Below are positions 30,030 to 43,485 of a stretch of 64,000 nucleotides of DNA, piece by piece. Made by a program: the position numbers and the translations under genes. The notes under the pieces are model-generated. The model saw only the letters and a program-made list of their open reading frames with translations, was not told where the DNA came from and made no database searches. Origin of the DNA: Limnanthes douglasii subsp. nivea (taxonomy: Eukaryota > Streptophyta > Magnoliopsida > Brassicales > Limnanthaceae); assembly GCA_036936605.1 (NCBI GenBank), contig JAUPFV010000002.1, positions 163,114,813 to 163,178,812 on the forward strand, given 5' to 3'. The first letter of the stretch is position 1. Each line of letters begins with the position of its first letter.

Positions 30030-33000
30030 TCTAACGTATTGATGATGTCACCTCTGCCCAATGTGCGTCACGCATATTCTTTGATAATCCAAGAAGAAAA
30101 AAACAACAAGTATCATATGAACCAATTGAAAACTTTTCCATAGCAGCCGCAGTCTCGGGAAAAGAAGGAAATTCAAAGCAGAAACATATGTGAGCACTGT
30201 AACAGATCTTGATATACTATAGATGAATTGTTAGACTCTCAGGTTTCATTGTACTTATTGCGATAAGATAGGTCACACAAATGTTAGATGTCGAGTAAAA
30301 CATGGAAACAATAACAAGCTGGGACAATTTCGAGGACAACGATCTTCAGTCTGTGACAATCAACCTTTCGCGAATGCGAAAAAATCTCATAACTTATCGG
30401 TTTCCGATACTACTAGCATTGCTTAGGGGTTCACTACCAAAAAATACAATAGTTAGCCCAAGCAATCAGACACTGAATCACAATAATTCTGGTAATGTTC
30501 ACGCCTATGTGAGTGTTGCAGGTTTGATTCATCTACTATTGTGTAAGTTAATTATAGTAGTACAAGTTATTGGAATTTGGATACTGACGCCACATATCAT
30601 GTTGTCCCTCACATATCACTCTTAACTGATCCCAAGTCTTCCAATATTACCAATGCTAATAGAACAAATGGTGCAACCCCAAGATCACTCACATTGTCAC
30701 AATTAGTTTTAATTCAAAATTAACCCTTACATATGTATTGTGCATACCAACCTTTAGTTGAACTTTAATTTCAGCTAGTAAACTCACTAAAAATCATAAT
30801 TCTTGCATCGTTATCTTTCACGACTACTGTATTTTGCAGGAATTGGTTTTGGGGAAGATGATTTGCTCGGGTAGACAACATGGTGGTCTATACTATACGC
30901 ATCCAAATAAATCGGTTATATGTCTGGTGACACAGTCATCTCAACTATGACACATACACCAAAGTCATCCATCATTATCTAGTTTTGAAGTATTTTCACA
31001 TTTGCTTCCAGATATTCACAAAGAGTTAGGAAATAATTGTACAATTTTCCCACAAGCATAACAAACACGTTTGCCTTTTCTTGAAAGCTCAATAATAAAA
31101 AATTTCATTTCTCCTTATTACATTGTGATATTTGGGATCCTCACTTTCCTTCATATATTGGTTCATGTAATTTCCTTACAATTGTTGATGATTTTACTCG
31201 ATGCACATGGACCTTTTCTATGCGCCATAAATTAGAAACATAATCTTTATTAATTAATTTTGTGCAATTCTTACTTTTTTCAAAACAAAGGTATCAAACT
31301 TCAAAACTCGTGTGTTTACACCCCACAATAAAAAATGTTTAAGAATGAAAGCATCGTCATATTTTAAATGTTGCTCGTTCTCTCATGTTTCAATCAAATG
31401 TACCACTTGAAATTATATTTTAAGGGGGTTTGGGAGGTTGTGTTTTAATAGTCATTTATCTAATCAACCGTATTCCAACTCCTTTATTATCAAATACATC
31501 CTCATTCGAGGTCTTATATAATCGGGCCTCATCACTCACGCACTTGCACATTTTTTGTTGTGCATGTTATGTAAGTAATGTTCATCCCAAACATAAATTT
31601 GATCATCGTGCATCCAGTTGTATTTTTTTAGGATATCCACATGAAAAAAACTATAAAGTTCTTGATTTACATACATATAAAATTTCCATAAATTTCCATA
31701 AACTGCGATGTCCACTTTAACGAAAATCTATTTCCCTTCCATCATACCTCGACCTTGCCTCTTCCGAACCAATCATCATCTTTATCATCTTTCAATCAAT
31801 CACCCAACTCCTCATCAATTCCATTTCCCAATCTTACATCATATGACTCAGAACCTCAGCCTTTATCATTTTTGTCTCCATCCAATCCCATAAATCGCAG
31901 GATTTTAACCTCTACGTCTCATACGTTCCCAGAATCAACTATAAGTTCATCACCCTCACTCTTAAGTCCATCATCACCTTCCGCTCCACCAACACATTTT
32001 GCTTCATCATTACCCCCAACCAAACATCCTTCTCTTCTAGTGCCTAATGTTATCTCGATTCGTCATTCCACCCTCTACATAAATCTACCTGCATGGTACT
32101 AAGACTACAATATGTTTATCGAGATCAATCAATATTCAACGCAATCAATTTTCGTCAATCTACAAGGTATCGTCTCTCCTTTAATATTTATGTTTTACGT
32201 TTTCCTTTAACCACCTTACTTTTTTAGCTTTTCTATCAGCAAAAACAGAGCCTTCACCTTCTGAAAATACTAACCATGATCCACTCTAGCGTCAAGCCAT
32301 GTCCACTAAACTTGAGGCTCTAGAACATAACAACACTTGGCAGTTAGGTCCCGTACCTACGGGATACAAACCTATCAGATGTCACTGGATTTATTAGATC
32401 AAATATAACTATGATGGAACCATTTCATGATATAAATCCTGTTTGGTGGCAAAGGGCTGCACCTAGGTTGAAGGTATTGACTATCAAAAGATATTTTTAT
32501 CCAACTGATAAACTGATCATTTTTTATGTTTGTTGACTGTTGTAGCCATAAATTGGTATATTCAATAACTTGGTGTGCATAATTCCTTTCTTCATCGAAA
32601 TCTATATGAGAAAGTATATATGTCTCCATCTCCTAGTCTCCACTGACAGAGGGAGAATCTGGTATGACGACCTCACAAGTCTATCTATGGTTTAAAATAA
32701 ACATCCCAAAATTGATTCCTCACTTTTTCAACTACCATCAAAACGCTGGTTACATATAGTCAAAATCGAATTAGTCATTTTTTACTAAATCTCAAGGTAA
32801 CAAGTTCACTGTTATTCTCATATATGTTGATGGTATCCAATTGACTAACAATGACGTACATGAAATGAAATTTCTGAAGAATCATCTACTCCAACATTTT
32901 TACAATAAATATCTCGATAAGTTAAGATATGCTCTAAGTATTGAATTTTCTTGATCTAAAAGAGGAATATTTATATCCCAAAGAAAATATGCACTGGATA

Positions 33001-33640
33001 TTTTACGAGATACAACATAGTCAGGAGTAAAACTCGATAAATTCCTGACTGATCATAATTTGAAATTAGCTGATGAAGACGGTGAGTTACTTCATGATTC
33101 GGTTAAATATCGAATATTGGTCGGCAAATTAATATATTTGACAGTGACGGGACCTAATATTATGTATTCATTACATATACATAGCCAATTTATGGAAGTA
33201 CCTGGAAGCCAAACTGGGAAGCATCGTTAAGAGTCCTCCGTTACATCAAGAAATCACCTTGTCAAACTTTTTGTTTTTCATCAAAAAATAATCATACACT
33301 TAGTGTCTTCTGTGATTCATATTGGAGTGGATGTTGGATGTCAAAACGGTATGTTTCTGGTTACTCTATTTTTCTTGGCTCATCACTCAGATCGTGGAAT
33401 CAAATAAATAGACTAATGTTTCATGATCATCTACAAAAGTAGAGTATAGATCGATGGCGAATACTTGTTTGGAATTTACCTGGTTGAGATACATACTTAA
33501 ATATTTGAAGGTCGACTTGGTTAAACCAGCATCATTGTTTTGTGATAATCAAGCGGCTTTACATATTGCAACTACTCCGATTTTTTTTCACGAGGTACTA
33601 AATACATTAAAATTTACTCAACGTTTCACTTGAAAAAACA
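30030..33640 (+). mobile_element. Copia C: heavily degraded Ty1/copia element
   Basis: The zinc knuckle CTYCDKIGHTNVRC (30250-30291), a protease-like NLDTDATYHV (near 30580), integrase remnants (31130-31720, ending with CACYVSNVHPKHKFDHRASS and CIFLGYPHEKNYKV), RT pieces (NNTWQLGPVPTGYKPI near 32330; YVDGIQLTNND near 32827) and RNase H (STKVEYRSMANTCLE; CDNQAALHIA near 33540) occur in the Ty1/copia order. LTRs were not recognised. Almost every domain has stops. Edges are approximate. Confidence 0.75.
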
Positions 33641-33798
33641 TTGTTATTTCTCCTCAAAACAACTAAAACATTCTTAAATGAAGATCCTTTAAGAATCCTT
33701 TTCTTGGAGGTGAGAAACCCCTAATCTCCTAATCATCTTCCCTTGTATGATTGCCTTCCTCAATCCTCTTGTTCTATCTCTTTTCCTAAAGCATCACG

Positions 33799-35060
33799 AT
33801 GGAAGAGTTCCCAGCTCTAGTCTATTTGCGCCTGTAAGTCAGAGACAGAAATGGTGAATTACCCACTCATCATAGAACTTACACTCAAGCAGTTCATCAA
33901 CATGATACATATGCAAGCAAAATCAAGCCATCTAGTATTCAGTATAAAGCAGACCACATTTCAATTAAATTTGAAGACCAGACTTACGAAGATTTAATGA
34001 AAGAAATGTCTTTCACATTAATTGGTAAATTTTCTAAAGGATTACCCAAAAAAACCTGATCTTGATAGATTCTTTATGGATAGAAAATTCAGTGGTGACT
34101 TCTCGTACACCAACACGGACTCAAGGCATCTATTTCTGGAATTCTCTCTTAAAGATGATCTAAGCAAGATATGGTATTGTGGTGTTTGGTCAATATGTGA
34201 GCATTCTATGAGAATTTTAAAATGATTACCATCCTTTAATGTTAGAAAGGAATGACCCCTAGTTCCTATATGGACTCGAATGGAGAAGTTTCCTGAGAAA
34301 TTGTACAATGAGGAGATTGTTAGCTCTATCGCGTCTTCGATTGGCACTCCCCTGAGATATGGATACCCCCAAAGAATAAAGCTATGTATAACGCTTGCTA
34401 TGCCTGGGTGGAGATGGATCTCTCAAAACCTCTTTCAGAAGAGTGTGTGGCTAGGCTTTAGCAGTAACCAAGAAGCCTGAATCACCCTAAGCTACAAAGA
34501 TGTCCCTAAGTACTATGATACTTGTTATCATGTTGGCCATGATAATTCTACCTGCAAAAGAAATCAAACTGTCAAAACAGATACTGAGCAGCCTCCTAAA
34601 AACAATCCTGAAGAAATCAAATATATTAATGAAGGAAACTCAATTGTTGACAAGCAACAATCCACCAATGAAGAAATGATGGGCTTACCTGTGCGCCAAA
34701 ACTCTATCAATAGCCCTGATGTACCTGTGATTGAACAAGAAAATAATGATATAATTAATAAGGATATCAATCCTGAAAACAATGAATCTGAAAAGGTTCA
34801 AGATATTACTAGGGTTTCTGATGATTCTAAGTATAGATCATGATGAAGATATTTTAGATGCTATCAATCTGCTTGATAACGTATCCATTCCTCATGCTGA
34901 AACCACCTCTCCAACCGCTAAAGATCCTCCAAAAGAAAATGTGAAAAGTCTTCCATCTACTCATGCAAAAAGAATTAAAAAAGTTGATCCTAATTTTTAG
35001 AAAGTTCTTGATCAAAAGTTAAAGCAAGCAAGAAGAAGGAAAAGGAACAAGTCTCTTGTC
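33799..35060 (+). pseudogene. LINE D ORF1
   Basis: It starts at ATG 33799 (MEEFPALV). Motifs include SIQYKADHISIKFEDQTYED (near 33940), WTRMEKFPEKLYNEEIV, SIASSIGTPLRYG and a degraded knuckle YYDTCYHVGHDNSTCKRN (near 34520). An Asn/Glu-rich tail follows to about 35000. It resembles LINE C ORF1 in plan. A stop and frame changes break it. Gypsy D inserted at 35065, between ORF1 and ORF2. Confidence 0.75.
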
Positions 35061-35065
35061 ATTAG

Positions 35066-35481
35066 TGATGAGCTCAGAGAATCTTTAGTGAGACTCAGGA
35101 GCGAAGATGTTCGTGTGAGTGGATCGGACTAGAGAATATTCGTGTGATGTGACAGCAAACAGTGAATTACTAGAAAGAGAAATAGACAAAATGAATAAAT
35201 GTTGCAATTATTGATCAATCATTGACCCTTTTCTCCAAAAGGGAATATCCTTTATATAGTAAATGAGGTGGTTGGTTAAATTACATAACTACCACCGTAA
35301 GAGTGGATTTCTTACCCCCGCTATTTGACTCTTTACAAACAAGTTCGTGGGGTATAACATTTGACACCCCCTATTTCTTATGTGTGCTTTACTTTGGTCC
35401 ATAACCATTAAATACATTGACTTTGATCTTATTTTTAAACTAAATTACATGTTAGCCACCTATATTTTCATTCCCTTATCA
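35066..35481 (-). repeat. Gypsy D left (3') LTR
   Basis: 416 bp, flanked by attag on both sides (35061-35065 and 35482-35486), so in isolation it looks like a solo LTR inside LINE D. It differs from the right LTR at roughly 25-30 positions by eye. Confidence 0.92.
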
Positions 35482-35486
35482 ATTAG

Positions 35487-35788
35487 ATATCTTCAAATGG
35501 AAGAGACAAAAAGAACTTCATTGAAAAGTCCCAAATGATCAAGCTACTATGCTGGAACATTCGTGGAATTAGTAATCAAGCGTTTGTTAGAAGACTTAAA
35601 TCTTTAATTAGAAAGGAAGTGATTAAATTATTGTTTCTGCAAGAACCTATGATTAACAATGATCAAATAAGTAATCTTTCTATTAAACTAAAACTTACTA
35701 ACTCTTTTGCTAATGTATCTAATAAAATTTGGGTATTTTGGTATGAAGATTTAGAGGTCAAAATATTGGAGGACAGAGTTCAGTGTTT
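35487..35788 (+). repeat. Duplicated piece of LINE D ORF2 inside gypsy D
   Basis: atatcttcaaatggaagag through ggaggacagagtt is a near copy of 45592-45888. It encodes the start of the LINE endonuclease (LLCWNIRGISNQA, LFLQEPMINN). It lies between the left LTR and the rest of gypsy D, where only gypsy sequence is expected. Confidence 0.92.
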
Positions 35789-36069
35789 CTAGTTTGCAGT
35801 TTCATGCCTGACAAATTCATCAATCTTACTTTGGTACTCGCAAAATATTGGACTGTGCCTAAACAAACTTCTTACTTTGCAGTTTCATGCCTGACAAATT
35901 CATTAATCTTGAAAGGTACAAGCTTTGGAGGTGGTTCAACATTTCTAATCGGATTGGTACTCGCAGATCTGCCGGTGCAAGAGAATATCGTTCCCATGTA
36001 GAGATTTGGGAATCTACCTTTGAAACAACTGGGCTTCGATCCGCGAACGCTCCATCAACCTTGTTGCAT

Positions 36070-38900
36070 CCTCCCCAAGTCAAACACACCTTTCAAGTGG
36101 TGGGGTTGATCTTTCTACTTCTCCAACTCCCTCGACTTTTCCTACTCGACCTCCTCCTTTCATCGTAATTGGTGATGAGAGAGAAAATCCACCGGTTAAA
36201 GAAAACGGAGACAAAGCTAAACGGAAAAGATCACCCGATCCAGCCACCAAATTGGTCCGGATGAGGATCCCCTCCTCGGTCTCAACTCCTCCAACAACCC
36301 CCCAAATCTCTTCTCAAACAACGCCAGACGTTAGCCCCAAAAAAACCTTTCCAAGGGGGACTCAGCCCAAACCGTCTCTCACTCCCATCCCAGAGGTTCA
36401 AGAGAAAAATCTATCCGACGAACCTGATGATGATAAGGAGAACTTTGATGTCGTAGTGGTTGATGCAGAGCCTCTTCGAGTTGTTCTTACTGATGCTCCA
36501 TCTCCGGATGATGATGCTCTGGCTCCTCCCTCGGAACCTGCGACTAATCTTCCCCCTCACCAAGGTGAGACTTCTGTGGTAAAGAGTAAGAAGAAGAAGA
36601 AGCGTTCCACAGGTTTTCCCTTGAATGGTGAAGATATCCTGGGCGACAATCTCCGAGGTATTGAAGCTAAACATCTTTTGGCTTTGTACAAGGTGAAGTA
36701 TAAATATTTTCATCTGATTGAGGAGGTCAAGCTAAGGGATCATTGGGGTATTCCTACTAACATCAATATCAGATTTCCTACTGTTGGTGATACACCTCTA
36801 TTAGTTCGGAACAATGAGTTGGTGCTTTATACGGAGCTGATGAACTGGGGTCTCCGATTGCCCCTCGATCCTCTCTCCTGACCAACTATTTTCATTTGGT
36901 CGGACTTTGTCCTTCTCAGGCCGAGGCTAACATGTGGTATACCCTCATAGTATGCATTATGGCTTCGAGGCTCTTCGAGAACGCTTTCACTATGGAATAG
37001 CTTATTGCCGTCTCGGATGGCCAAGAATTCTCACTATCGCTTCTATTCGCTTGGTTTTGCCAGGCAACTTAAAGTGAAAAAGGATTTTCTAGAGGCCGAC
37101 AAGAAGTGGAAGCAACAGATTGTGTTCATTTCCTGGTTGTGGGCGATCGAATTTGAAAACTCTAAAGACCTTACTCATCGGTTGACGCTGAAGTGGACCG
37201 GATAAGGTAAGTACTCTCACCTAAATTGTTTCTGAGTCGCCAGGTTCGGTAAATTCTGACTTTTGTGTCTTTTTCAACTATGAAAGGAATTGCTAAGTCC
37301 TTTAAGCGCCATGCTAAGTCCGGAAAGGCTATCTTTGAGAAGCTAAGTGCTTGGACAGGTGAACACTAGGATTACAAGTTCCACCAAAGCTTTCTTCCTA
37401 TGAACTTTGCCAAGTGTAATCTCTGGCGGTGCGATCTTAGTAAGAAGAAGACCACCTCATAACTTATGGTACCTCCCCTTATCGACGATGTCCTTAAGAG
37501 TTTAGAGCACTTGAATAATGCAGTTTACCTCCCTACTCGGCCCAAGCTCCGAGTCATCAAGATACCGAAAAAACCCGAGGAAGTGAGGAAGAAGAGACTG
37601 AGGAAGATGCCGACTCTGAAGACACGCTCCCGAGGAGAGGAGGGTCAATGCTCAAGAGGGTTCTCAACCCGAGGCTCAGGAAGGCCCCCAAGAAAGGATG
37701 CAAGGCAGTCCTCCAACAAGGGCTCTGGGTGATCATGATGATACCCAAGTAGGCTTGTCCCAGGATGCGAGGTCATCAGAACCTCAAAAGGAAGCCCCGC
37801 TCGTTCCTCAAGCATTCTCCCCAACTTTTCATCCTGAAAATAGGTCAAATGAATCTAATCACATGGTTGAGATTAGGCCTCAAGGTCGGGCTGGTGACAC
37901 AAAGCCGCAGAGTTTTACTGCTGAGCAGAAGAAAATGATTATTGAGAGTGGAGGGGAAAGTGACAACACTAATCGTCTGAGCCTGCCTTTGTCCAAAACT
38001 TTTGTGATTGTCGACTCAGACTCTAGTGGAGAATTTGTCTCCACACGAAGGGAAGCTCAAGAAGACGACTCCGACGAGGAAAGTTACCCTTCCCCGGCTT
38101 CTGCTTACTTTGATGTGTATGCCAATGACTATGTGGCGAATGAGTTGAACAAATTACTCCATACTGCTGCCCTACTGGAATGCAAAGCGAATCAGAAGGA
38201 CTGCTATAAAGATGAGGTTATTGAGAGGAGGGCGGAGGTGAAAGCCCTAACTTCTGAGATCTCCGAGCTGAAAGACAAAGTGAGAGACTTGACTGATCAA
38301 GTGGCCAAACAGACCGAGATATCCTCCAAAGTGGAAGGCCTGGTTTCTGAGTCCGATAACTTGAAAAAAAGTGAAGGAGCTAAATGATGAGTTAGCCAAG
38401 ACATCGGAAGTGACCGCCAAGGTACAAACTCTGTCTTCCGAGTCCGAAGAGCTAAAGAAGAGAGTTAAAATACTGACTGATGAATTAGCTAAGGAGAAAA
38501 AGACCTCCGAGGACCGCTTGACTACCATCATTTCCCTTGGGACTGAACTGTCCGAGGTAAAGACCAAATTTGATGATGAATGCGAGAAGTTCATTGCCAA
38601 TGATGCCGAGCGTGACATAACGGTAGATGGTCTTCTTGAAGGCTAATGCGAGATAAAGGTATATTTTGAAAATGTTGTCCAAGACATCAAGAAGCTATCG
38701 GTGGAGAATGAGAACTTGAAGAAAAACTTTGAAGTTAAGAAGAAATAATGTCTTGATGATTATGCTACTAAGATCGTTGCTCGTCTTGAAGAGAGGGATT
38801 CGAAGTTGAGGTCTGCAATGGTAATGGAGATGCATGAAAGGTTCCCGGACTTGCACCTTGGTAGTATTTGGATTCGGGTTATTGAGCAGCATCGCCCCCC
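36070..38900 (+). pseudogene. Gypsy D antisense gene (Transposase_28-like plus coiled coil)
   Basis: Runs on the strand opposite to gag-pol. After a Pro/Asp-rich region come KHLLALYKVKYKYFH, then RNNELVLYTELMNWGLRLPL (36252-36881), matching the conserved core I associate with the 'putative gypsy type transposon' family (Transposase_28). Next, HYRFYSLGF and FLEADKKWKQQIVFISW (37005-37205). A consensus donor AG|GTAAGT (37207) and an acceptor gaaag (37286) bound an 80-bp intron, after which SFKRHAKSGKAIFEKLSAWT resumes. The C-terminal part (37698-38646) is Glu/Lys-rich coiled coil with ELKDKVRDLTDQVAKQ heptads. Stops at 36881 and 37203 inactivate it. Function unknown. Confidence 0.78.
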
Positions 38901-39193
38901 CTAGAGTATCCGTGGAGGACCCTGAATCTAGTGAGGATTCAGTGAGCTCTTCATCAGACTCGGATTTTCCTGCTGGTAGTAAAGAAAATTTTGCATCCGA
39001 TTAGCATGTACTGGGTAGTTCATATTTTGTTAACTTGTTTGTTTCATAAAATTTGCAACAATAAATTTTTTGTGTAATATTCTCCTTGTTACTGGAGATT
39101 TTAGTGATATACTCTTAGTGTGATGTTTTACTTAATCATTTATTCCTCATGTATTTCTTCTTGTGATTAAATGCAGAATTATATCTTCAAACG

Positions 39194-39381
39194 TTCTTTG
39201 GTTCATATTTTGAGTTAAAAAAGATGAACTTTCTTGTCCAAACTTCTTTGGAGTATGTTTTGAGTCCAAAAAGATGAACTTACTTGCCCAAACTTCCTTG
39301 GAGTATGTTTTCAGTCCAAAAAAATGAATTTCTTGTCCAAACTTCTTTGGAATATGTTTTGAGTCCAAAAAGATGAACTTA
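39194..39381. repeat. 50-bp tandem repeat, four units, in gypsy D
   Basis: Units starting ttctttgg.gtatgttttgag lie at 39194, 39244, 39294 and 39343. They sit just 3' of the antisense gene, between the ends of the two convergent transcription units. Confidence 0.88.
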
Positions 39382-39608
39382 GTCTAGTTTTCAAAGAAGG
39401 CAATAAAATTCGATATACAAGCCGGCTATTTAGGCACCTCATTAAAACCTTCATGCGCCACCAGTGTAGGAATGAGTGTGCGACGGGAAGTTACAGAAAT
39501 TGACAAAGAAAATATTTACATATAACACAATCAAACTAAATAAGCTTTTTTGTCTTTCAATCGGTATGTCCCTGGTTTCAACTTCTTTGTGGCTGTGTAC
39601 GGACCTTC

Positions 39609-40490
39609 CTAGTTTGGGGCGAGTTTTCCGAGTCTCTTTTCTTTTGTGTGCAGGGAGACATTTCTTAGGACTCTGTCTTCCACCTCAAATTCTCTTCTTC
39701 TGACCTTCGACAAGTAACAACCTCTCATTAAAGTTTGATAGTGCAAGGAATTCAGTTGTGCCCTTCTTCTATTTTCTTCTATCAGATCAAGCTCTGTGCA
39801 TTTTCCTTTGTCATTCCCCTCCTCGGAATACTCACTCAGTCGAAAAGATGGGAACATTGTTTCTGATGGCACTACTGCATCCATTCCGTACACCAGTGCG
39901 AATGACGACTCGTGTGTTGTAGTCCGAGGAGTTGTCCTGTAAGCCCATAGCACTTCTTGTAGGTAATCTAGCCACTTCCCTGCTTTGCCCTCTAGATTCT
40001 TTCTTAGTCCGTCCAAGATTTTTCGATTGGTTACTTCGACCTGACTGTTCGCTTGGGGATGGAAGGGTATCGAAAAACATTGTTGTATCCCCTTGGAAGC
40101 GCAGAAATTTCTCATTTCACTGTTGTCGAACTGGGTCCGTTATCCATCGTAATCTTCTTGGGTATACCAAAGTTGCAATAGATGTTGGAGATGATGAATT
40201 TGATCACATCTTTTTACCTTGTTCCTGTTAGTGGTTCAGCCTCTACCTACTTGGAAAAATAGTCCACAACAACGATGATTGTTTGGCGCCATCCTGAAGC
40301 CATAGGAAGTGATCCGACTAAATCTCTTCTCCATCGATCGAAGGGCAGAGATTCTGATATCTCCTCTAGAGGTACTCCGAGCAAGTGAATCGTATTAGCA
40401 AACCACTGACAGGTGTCACATTTTTGTACCAACTCCTCGGCGTCCGCTGAGCTGGTTGGCCAATAATATCCTGCCAGAAGAACTCTTCGT
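39609..40490 (-). pseudogene. Gypsy D integrase
   Basis: The minus strand has CDTCQWFANTIH (zinc part), FDRWRRDLVGSLPM, VVVDYFSK, then HFHPQANSQVEVTNRKIL-like core residues (written across a break) and AYRTTPRTTTHESSFALVYG. The C-terminal KRLGKLAPNW end is at 39609. The frame changes near 40115 and 40240, the latter just after YFSK. Confidence 0.82.
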
Positions 40491-40631
40491 ATCAGCGTTT
40501 TGTATTCACATTACGCAGACCCTTCCCCATCGTGAAGCTCTAAGAGTATTACTGTAACTCATCCTTCCCTAAACAACGAAGTAAAGAACGACTATAAATA
40601 TTTTATATAACACATCTCTGAGGACCACGTA

Positions 40632-41500
40632 TCAGTAAGCTTTGAAGCGTATTCTCTTAGCTTTTGCTTTGTCAACGGGCAGTGTGTCATAGACTAAGAA
40701 ATATTGGATTTCGCTTCTCCAATCTTTTGTTAAGGTTGTGGATATTTGGAAAACTTCGATACTACCCTCCCCCGATTCGGATCCCTTAATTATCGACGGA
40801 TTTTCTTGGGTCACTATCCACAGGTATTCTTCTGAATAAGATGCTTTGGCCAAGGAATCGGCCACTGAATTTACAACCCTCTGAACGTGTTCAAATCAGA
40901 CGTTTTCAAATTCCAAGGTCAAAGCTTTCAAAATTCCCAGATACTTCACCAAATGATCTTTCCTTGCTTATGAGCGCCCTAGAGCATGGTTCACTAGAAG
41001 TTGAGAGTCACTAATCAACTTGACCTGTTTAGCCCCACAAATCTTTGCAAGTCGTAATCTGGACAGGCCGCCTCGTACTCTACCTCGTTGTTCGATGCTT
41101 GTAATCTAAGTCGGATTGCCTGGTACATTGCAATGCCATCCGGGGAGGTTAGTTGCACACCCGCTCCGCATCCTGATGAGCTGGATCCCCCATCGGTTCG
41201 GACTTGCCATTCAGGATCAGACTTTTCTTCCTCCATGTCCATGTCATCCATGTCAGAATGAAACTCTACCAAAAAGTTAGCTAGTGCTTGTGCTTTGATC
41301 GCAGTTCGCGGTTTGAACTCGATGTCAAAATCCCCGAGTTCTACCGACCACATAGTCATCCTCCTGGACACATCGGGCCTCTGTAACATATTTTTCGAAG
41401 GAAAAGATGTTCGCACTACCACCGTGAAAGCTTGGAAGTAGGGCCTCATCTTCCGAGCTGATGTTACCAGAGCAAGTGCGAGCTTTTATATCTTGAGGTA
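40632..41500 (-). pseudogene. Gypsy D RNase H region
   Basis: Motifs are WSVELGDFDIEFKPRTAIKA, LANFLVEF, VRTDGGSSSSGCGAGV (catalytic Asp), ASNNEVEYEAA (catalytic Glu) and ADSLAKASYSEE at 40840. It corresponds to the second RNase H domain seen in gypsy A and F. A frameshift near 41050 splits it. Confidence 0.78.
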
Positions 41501-42763
41501 TCACTTTTCTGCATCCAAAATACTTTTGCTTACGTAATAGACTGGTCTTGGAACGTTCGATTCTTCTCGGACTAAAACTGAGCTGACTGCAAAGTCGAAC
41601 ATGGCAAAGTAGATGAACAACTTGTCCTCTGGACATGGTTTTGTCAGGACTTCCGGGGACGAGAGATATTGCTTGATGTGATTGAAGGCATCAGAGCATT
41701 CTTGCGTCCAATCGAAGCGATTCGCTTTCCTCAACACCTGGAAGAAGGGGGCACATTTATTTGATGACCTGGAGATGAACTTGTTTAAAGCAGCCAACCT
41801 TCCGGTTAAAATTTGCACCTCCTTGATCGTTCTAGGTGGATCCATAGTACATAAGGGATTCGGCTGCACGGGATCAGCTTCGATACCCTGCTCACTAGCT
41901 GTGTAGCCTAAAAACTTTCCAGATCTTACCCCAAACGTGCATTTTTCCGGGTTCAACTTTAGATTTATTTTGGCCAGATTAGCGAAAGTTTCTTCTAAAT
42001 CAGCTAAAAGATCCTCGTCTCTGAGGTTTTTAACTAACATGTCATCAATATAGACTTCCACATTTCTACCGATCTGACTCTCGAAAGCTTTGTTCACTAA
42101 CCGTTGGTATGTTGCCCCTACATTCTTTAGCCCGAATGGCATAACTCTGTTGCAATGTAGACCCCTTCCGGCGATGAAAGTCGTGCTCTCCTGATCCTTT
42201 GGGTCCATCCGGATTTGATTGTAACCATCGTACGCTTCCATAAAGGACAATAAACGATTTCCGGATGTCGAGTCCACTAGTTGATCTATTCTTGGGACCG
42301 GAATAGGATCTTTAGGGCAAGCCCTATTCAGATCAGTGAAGTCTACACACATCCGTCATTTGCCGTTTTTCTTCTTTACTAAGACCGGATTGGTTGTCCA
42401 CAATGGATATTGTGATTCGCGGATGTGGCCCACTTTCGTTAAACGATTTACCTCTGCCATTATTGCTTCAGTTTTCTCTTGGGAAAAAGATCTCCGCTTT
42501 TGAATGATCGGTCGAACATTGTTCCGTATAGCCAGCTTGTGACAGATGATCTCTTCTGGTAACCCTGTAACGTCTTTTGTACACCAAAAAAACAGATGTA
42601 ATTTGGTTGAAAGAAATCTGAGTAAGGTTTCTTTTACCTCTTGTGATAGTCTTGTTCCTATCTTGAGACTTTTTCCAGGGATGAACGCATGGTCTTCGAA
42701 GCCTTCATCAGGGACCATGAACCTAGGGGACTCCCTCAGATCATCAACAGGATCGGAATCCAC
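41501..42763 (-). pseudogene. Gypsy D reverse transcriptase (nearly open)
   Basis: This is the best-preserved pol segment of the window. Its N-terminal part (42356-42763) holds HLFFWCTKDVTGLPEEI and KRRSFSQEKTEAIM, ending NPVLVKKKNGK before a single stop (42353-42355). Then 283 residues follow: MCVDFTDLNRACPKDPIPVP, MEAYDGYNQIRMDP, MPFGLKNVGATYQRLV, the catalytic VYIDDMLVK, LGYTASEQGIEADP and the RNase H start VYYVSKSILDAEK. One stop codon separates the two halves. It copies RNA into cDNA in relatives. Confidence 0.9.
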
Positions 42764-42781
42764 AGGAGGCCCCTCTGCCTG

Positions 42782-43339
42782 TTATTCTTTTTTGGATCCG
42801 ACCCCCTTCAACTGCTTGGGGGCCAGCGCCGCTTTGTAGCATTCCCTAGCCATTTTCTGACTTGATCTTACGGTTCCAATACTGCTTCGCACTACGTACT
42901 TCAAACATTGGTGGACTGTGGACGACACAACATGCATTTTAGACAACCATGATCTTCCGAAGATGGCGTTGTACGATGTGGGTGCATCTACCACGACAAA
43001 CAGTACCGTCACTATTTTCTTGAACGACCCCCTGCCCAGCTCTACCATTCCCTCGAATCCTCCGACGACATCTGCGGGCGCACCGGTAAATCTTACTATC
43101 ATCCTATCGGATCGTATGATGGTTGGAAGATTGGTTATCTGGTTGTAGGTTGTCATAAGCATAATGTTGGCGGAACTTCCGGTGACAATCAAAATTTTCC
43201 TTATCTCATTTCCAGCAATCTGTGCTCCGATGACCACTGCGTCCTCATGTGGACCAGCTACCTCCCTCATGCCTTCATCTTCGAAGCAAAGGATTGGCGA
43301 CGGATTCCGATAAAGGTGCGGTGAGGCTCCTACCTCCAA
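42782..43339 (-). pseudogene. Gypsy D aspartic protease, catalytic residue lost
   Basis: Motifs are EVAGPHEDAVVI, then KILIVTGSSANIML where family members have V-D-(T/G)-G-S-S: the catalytic Asp is replaced by Val (one base, GAC to GTC). The flap-side GGFEGMVELG and the C-terminal YNAIFGRSWL follow. The frame itself stays open for 185 residues. Without the Asp it cannot cleave. Confidence 0.82.
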
Positions 43340-43485
43340 CTACGTTGCCAAACTTACGATGTGCCTCTTCCTCGAGTAATTTGATTTACCTGCTACTGTA
43401 TCCCCCCCTCCCAAAATGGTTAATGACTCAAAGAATGAACATAACTCACTGACCTTTCCTCTGGGGATAGACTCCTCTATCACGT

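Noticed and set aside
31755..32102. 115-residue Ser/Pro-rich plus-strand open frame
   Set aside because: It lies in the spacer between integrase and RT of copia C, where low-complexity Ser/Pro-rich linker sequence is usual.
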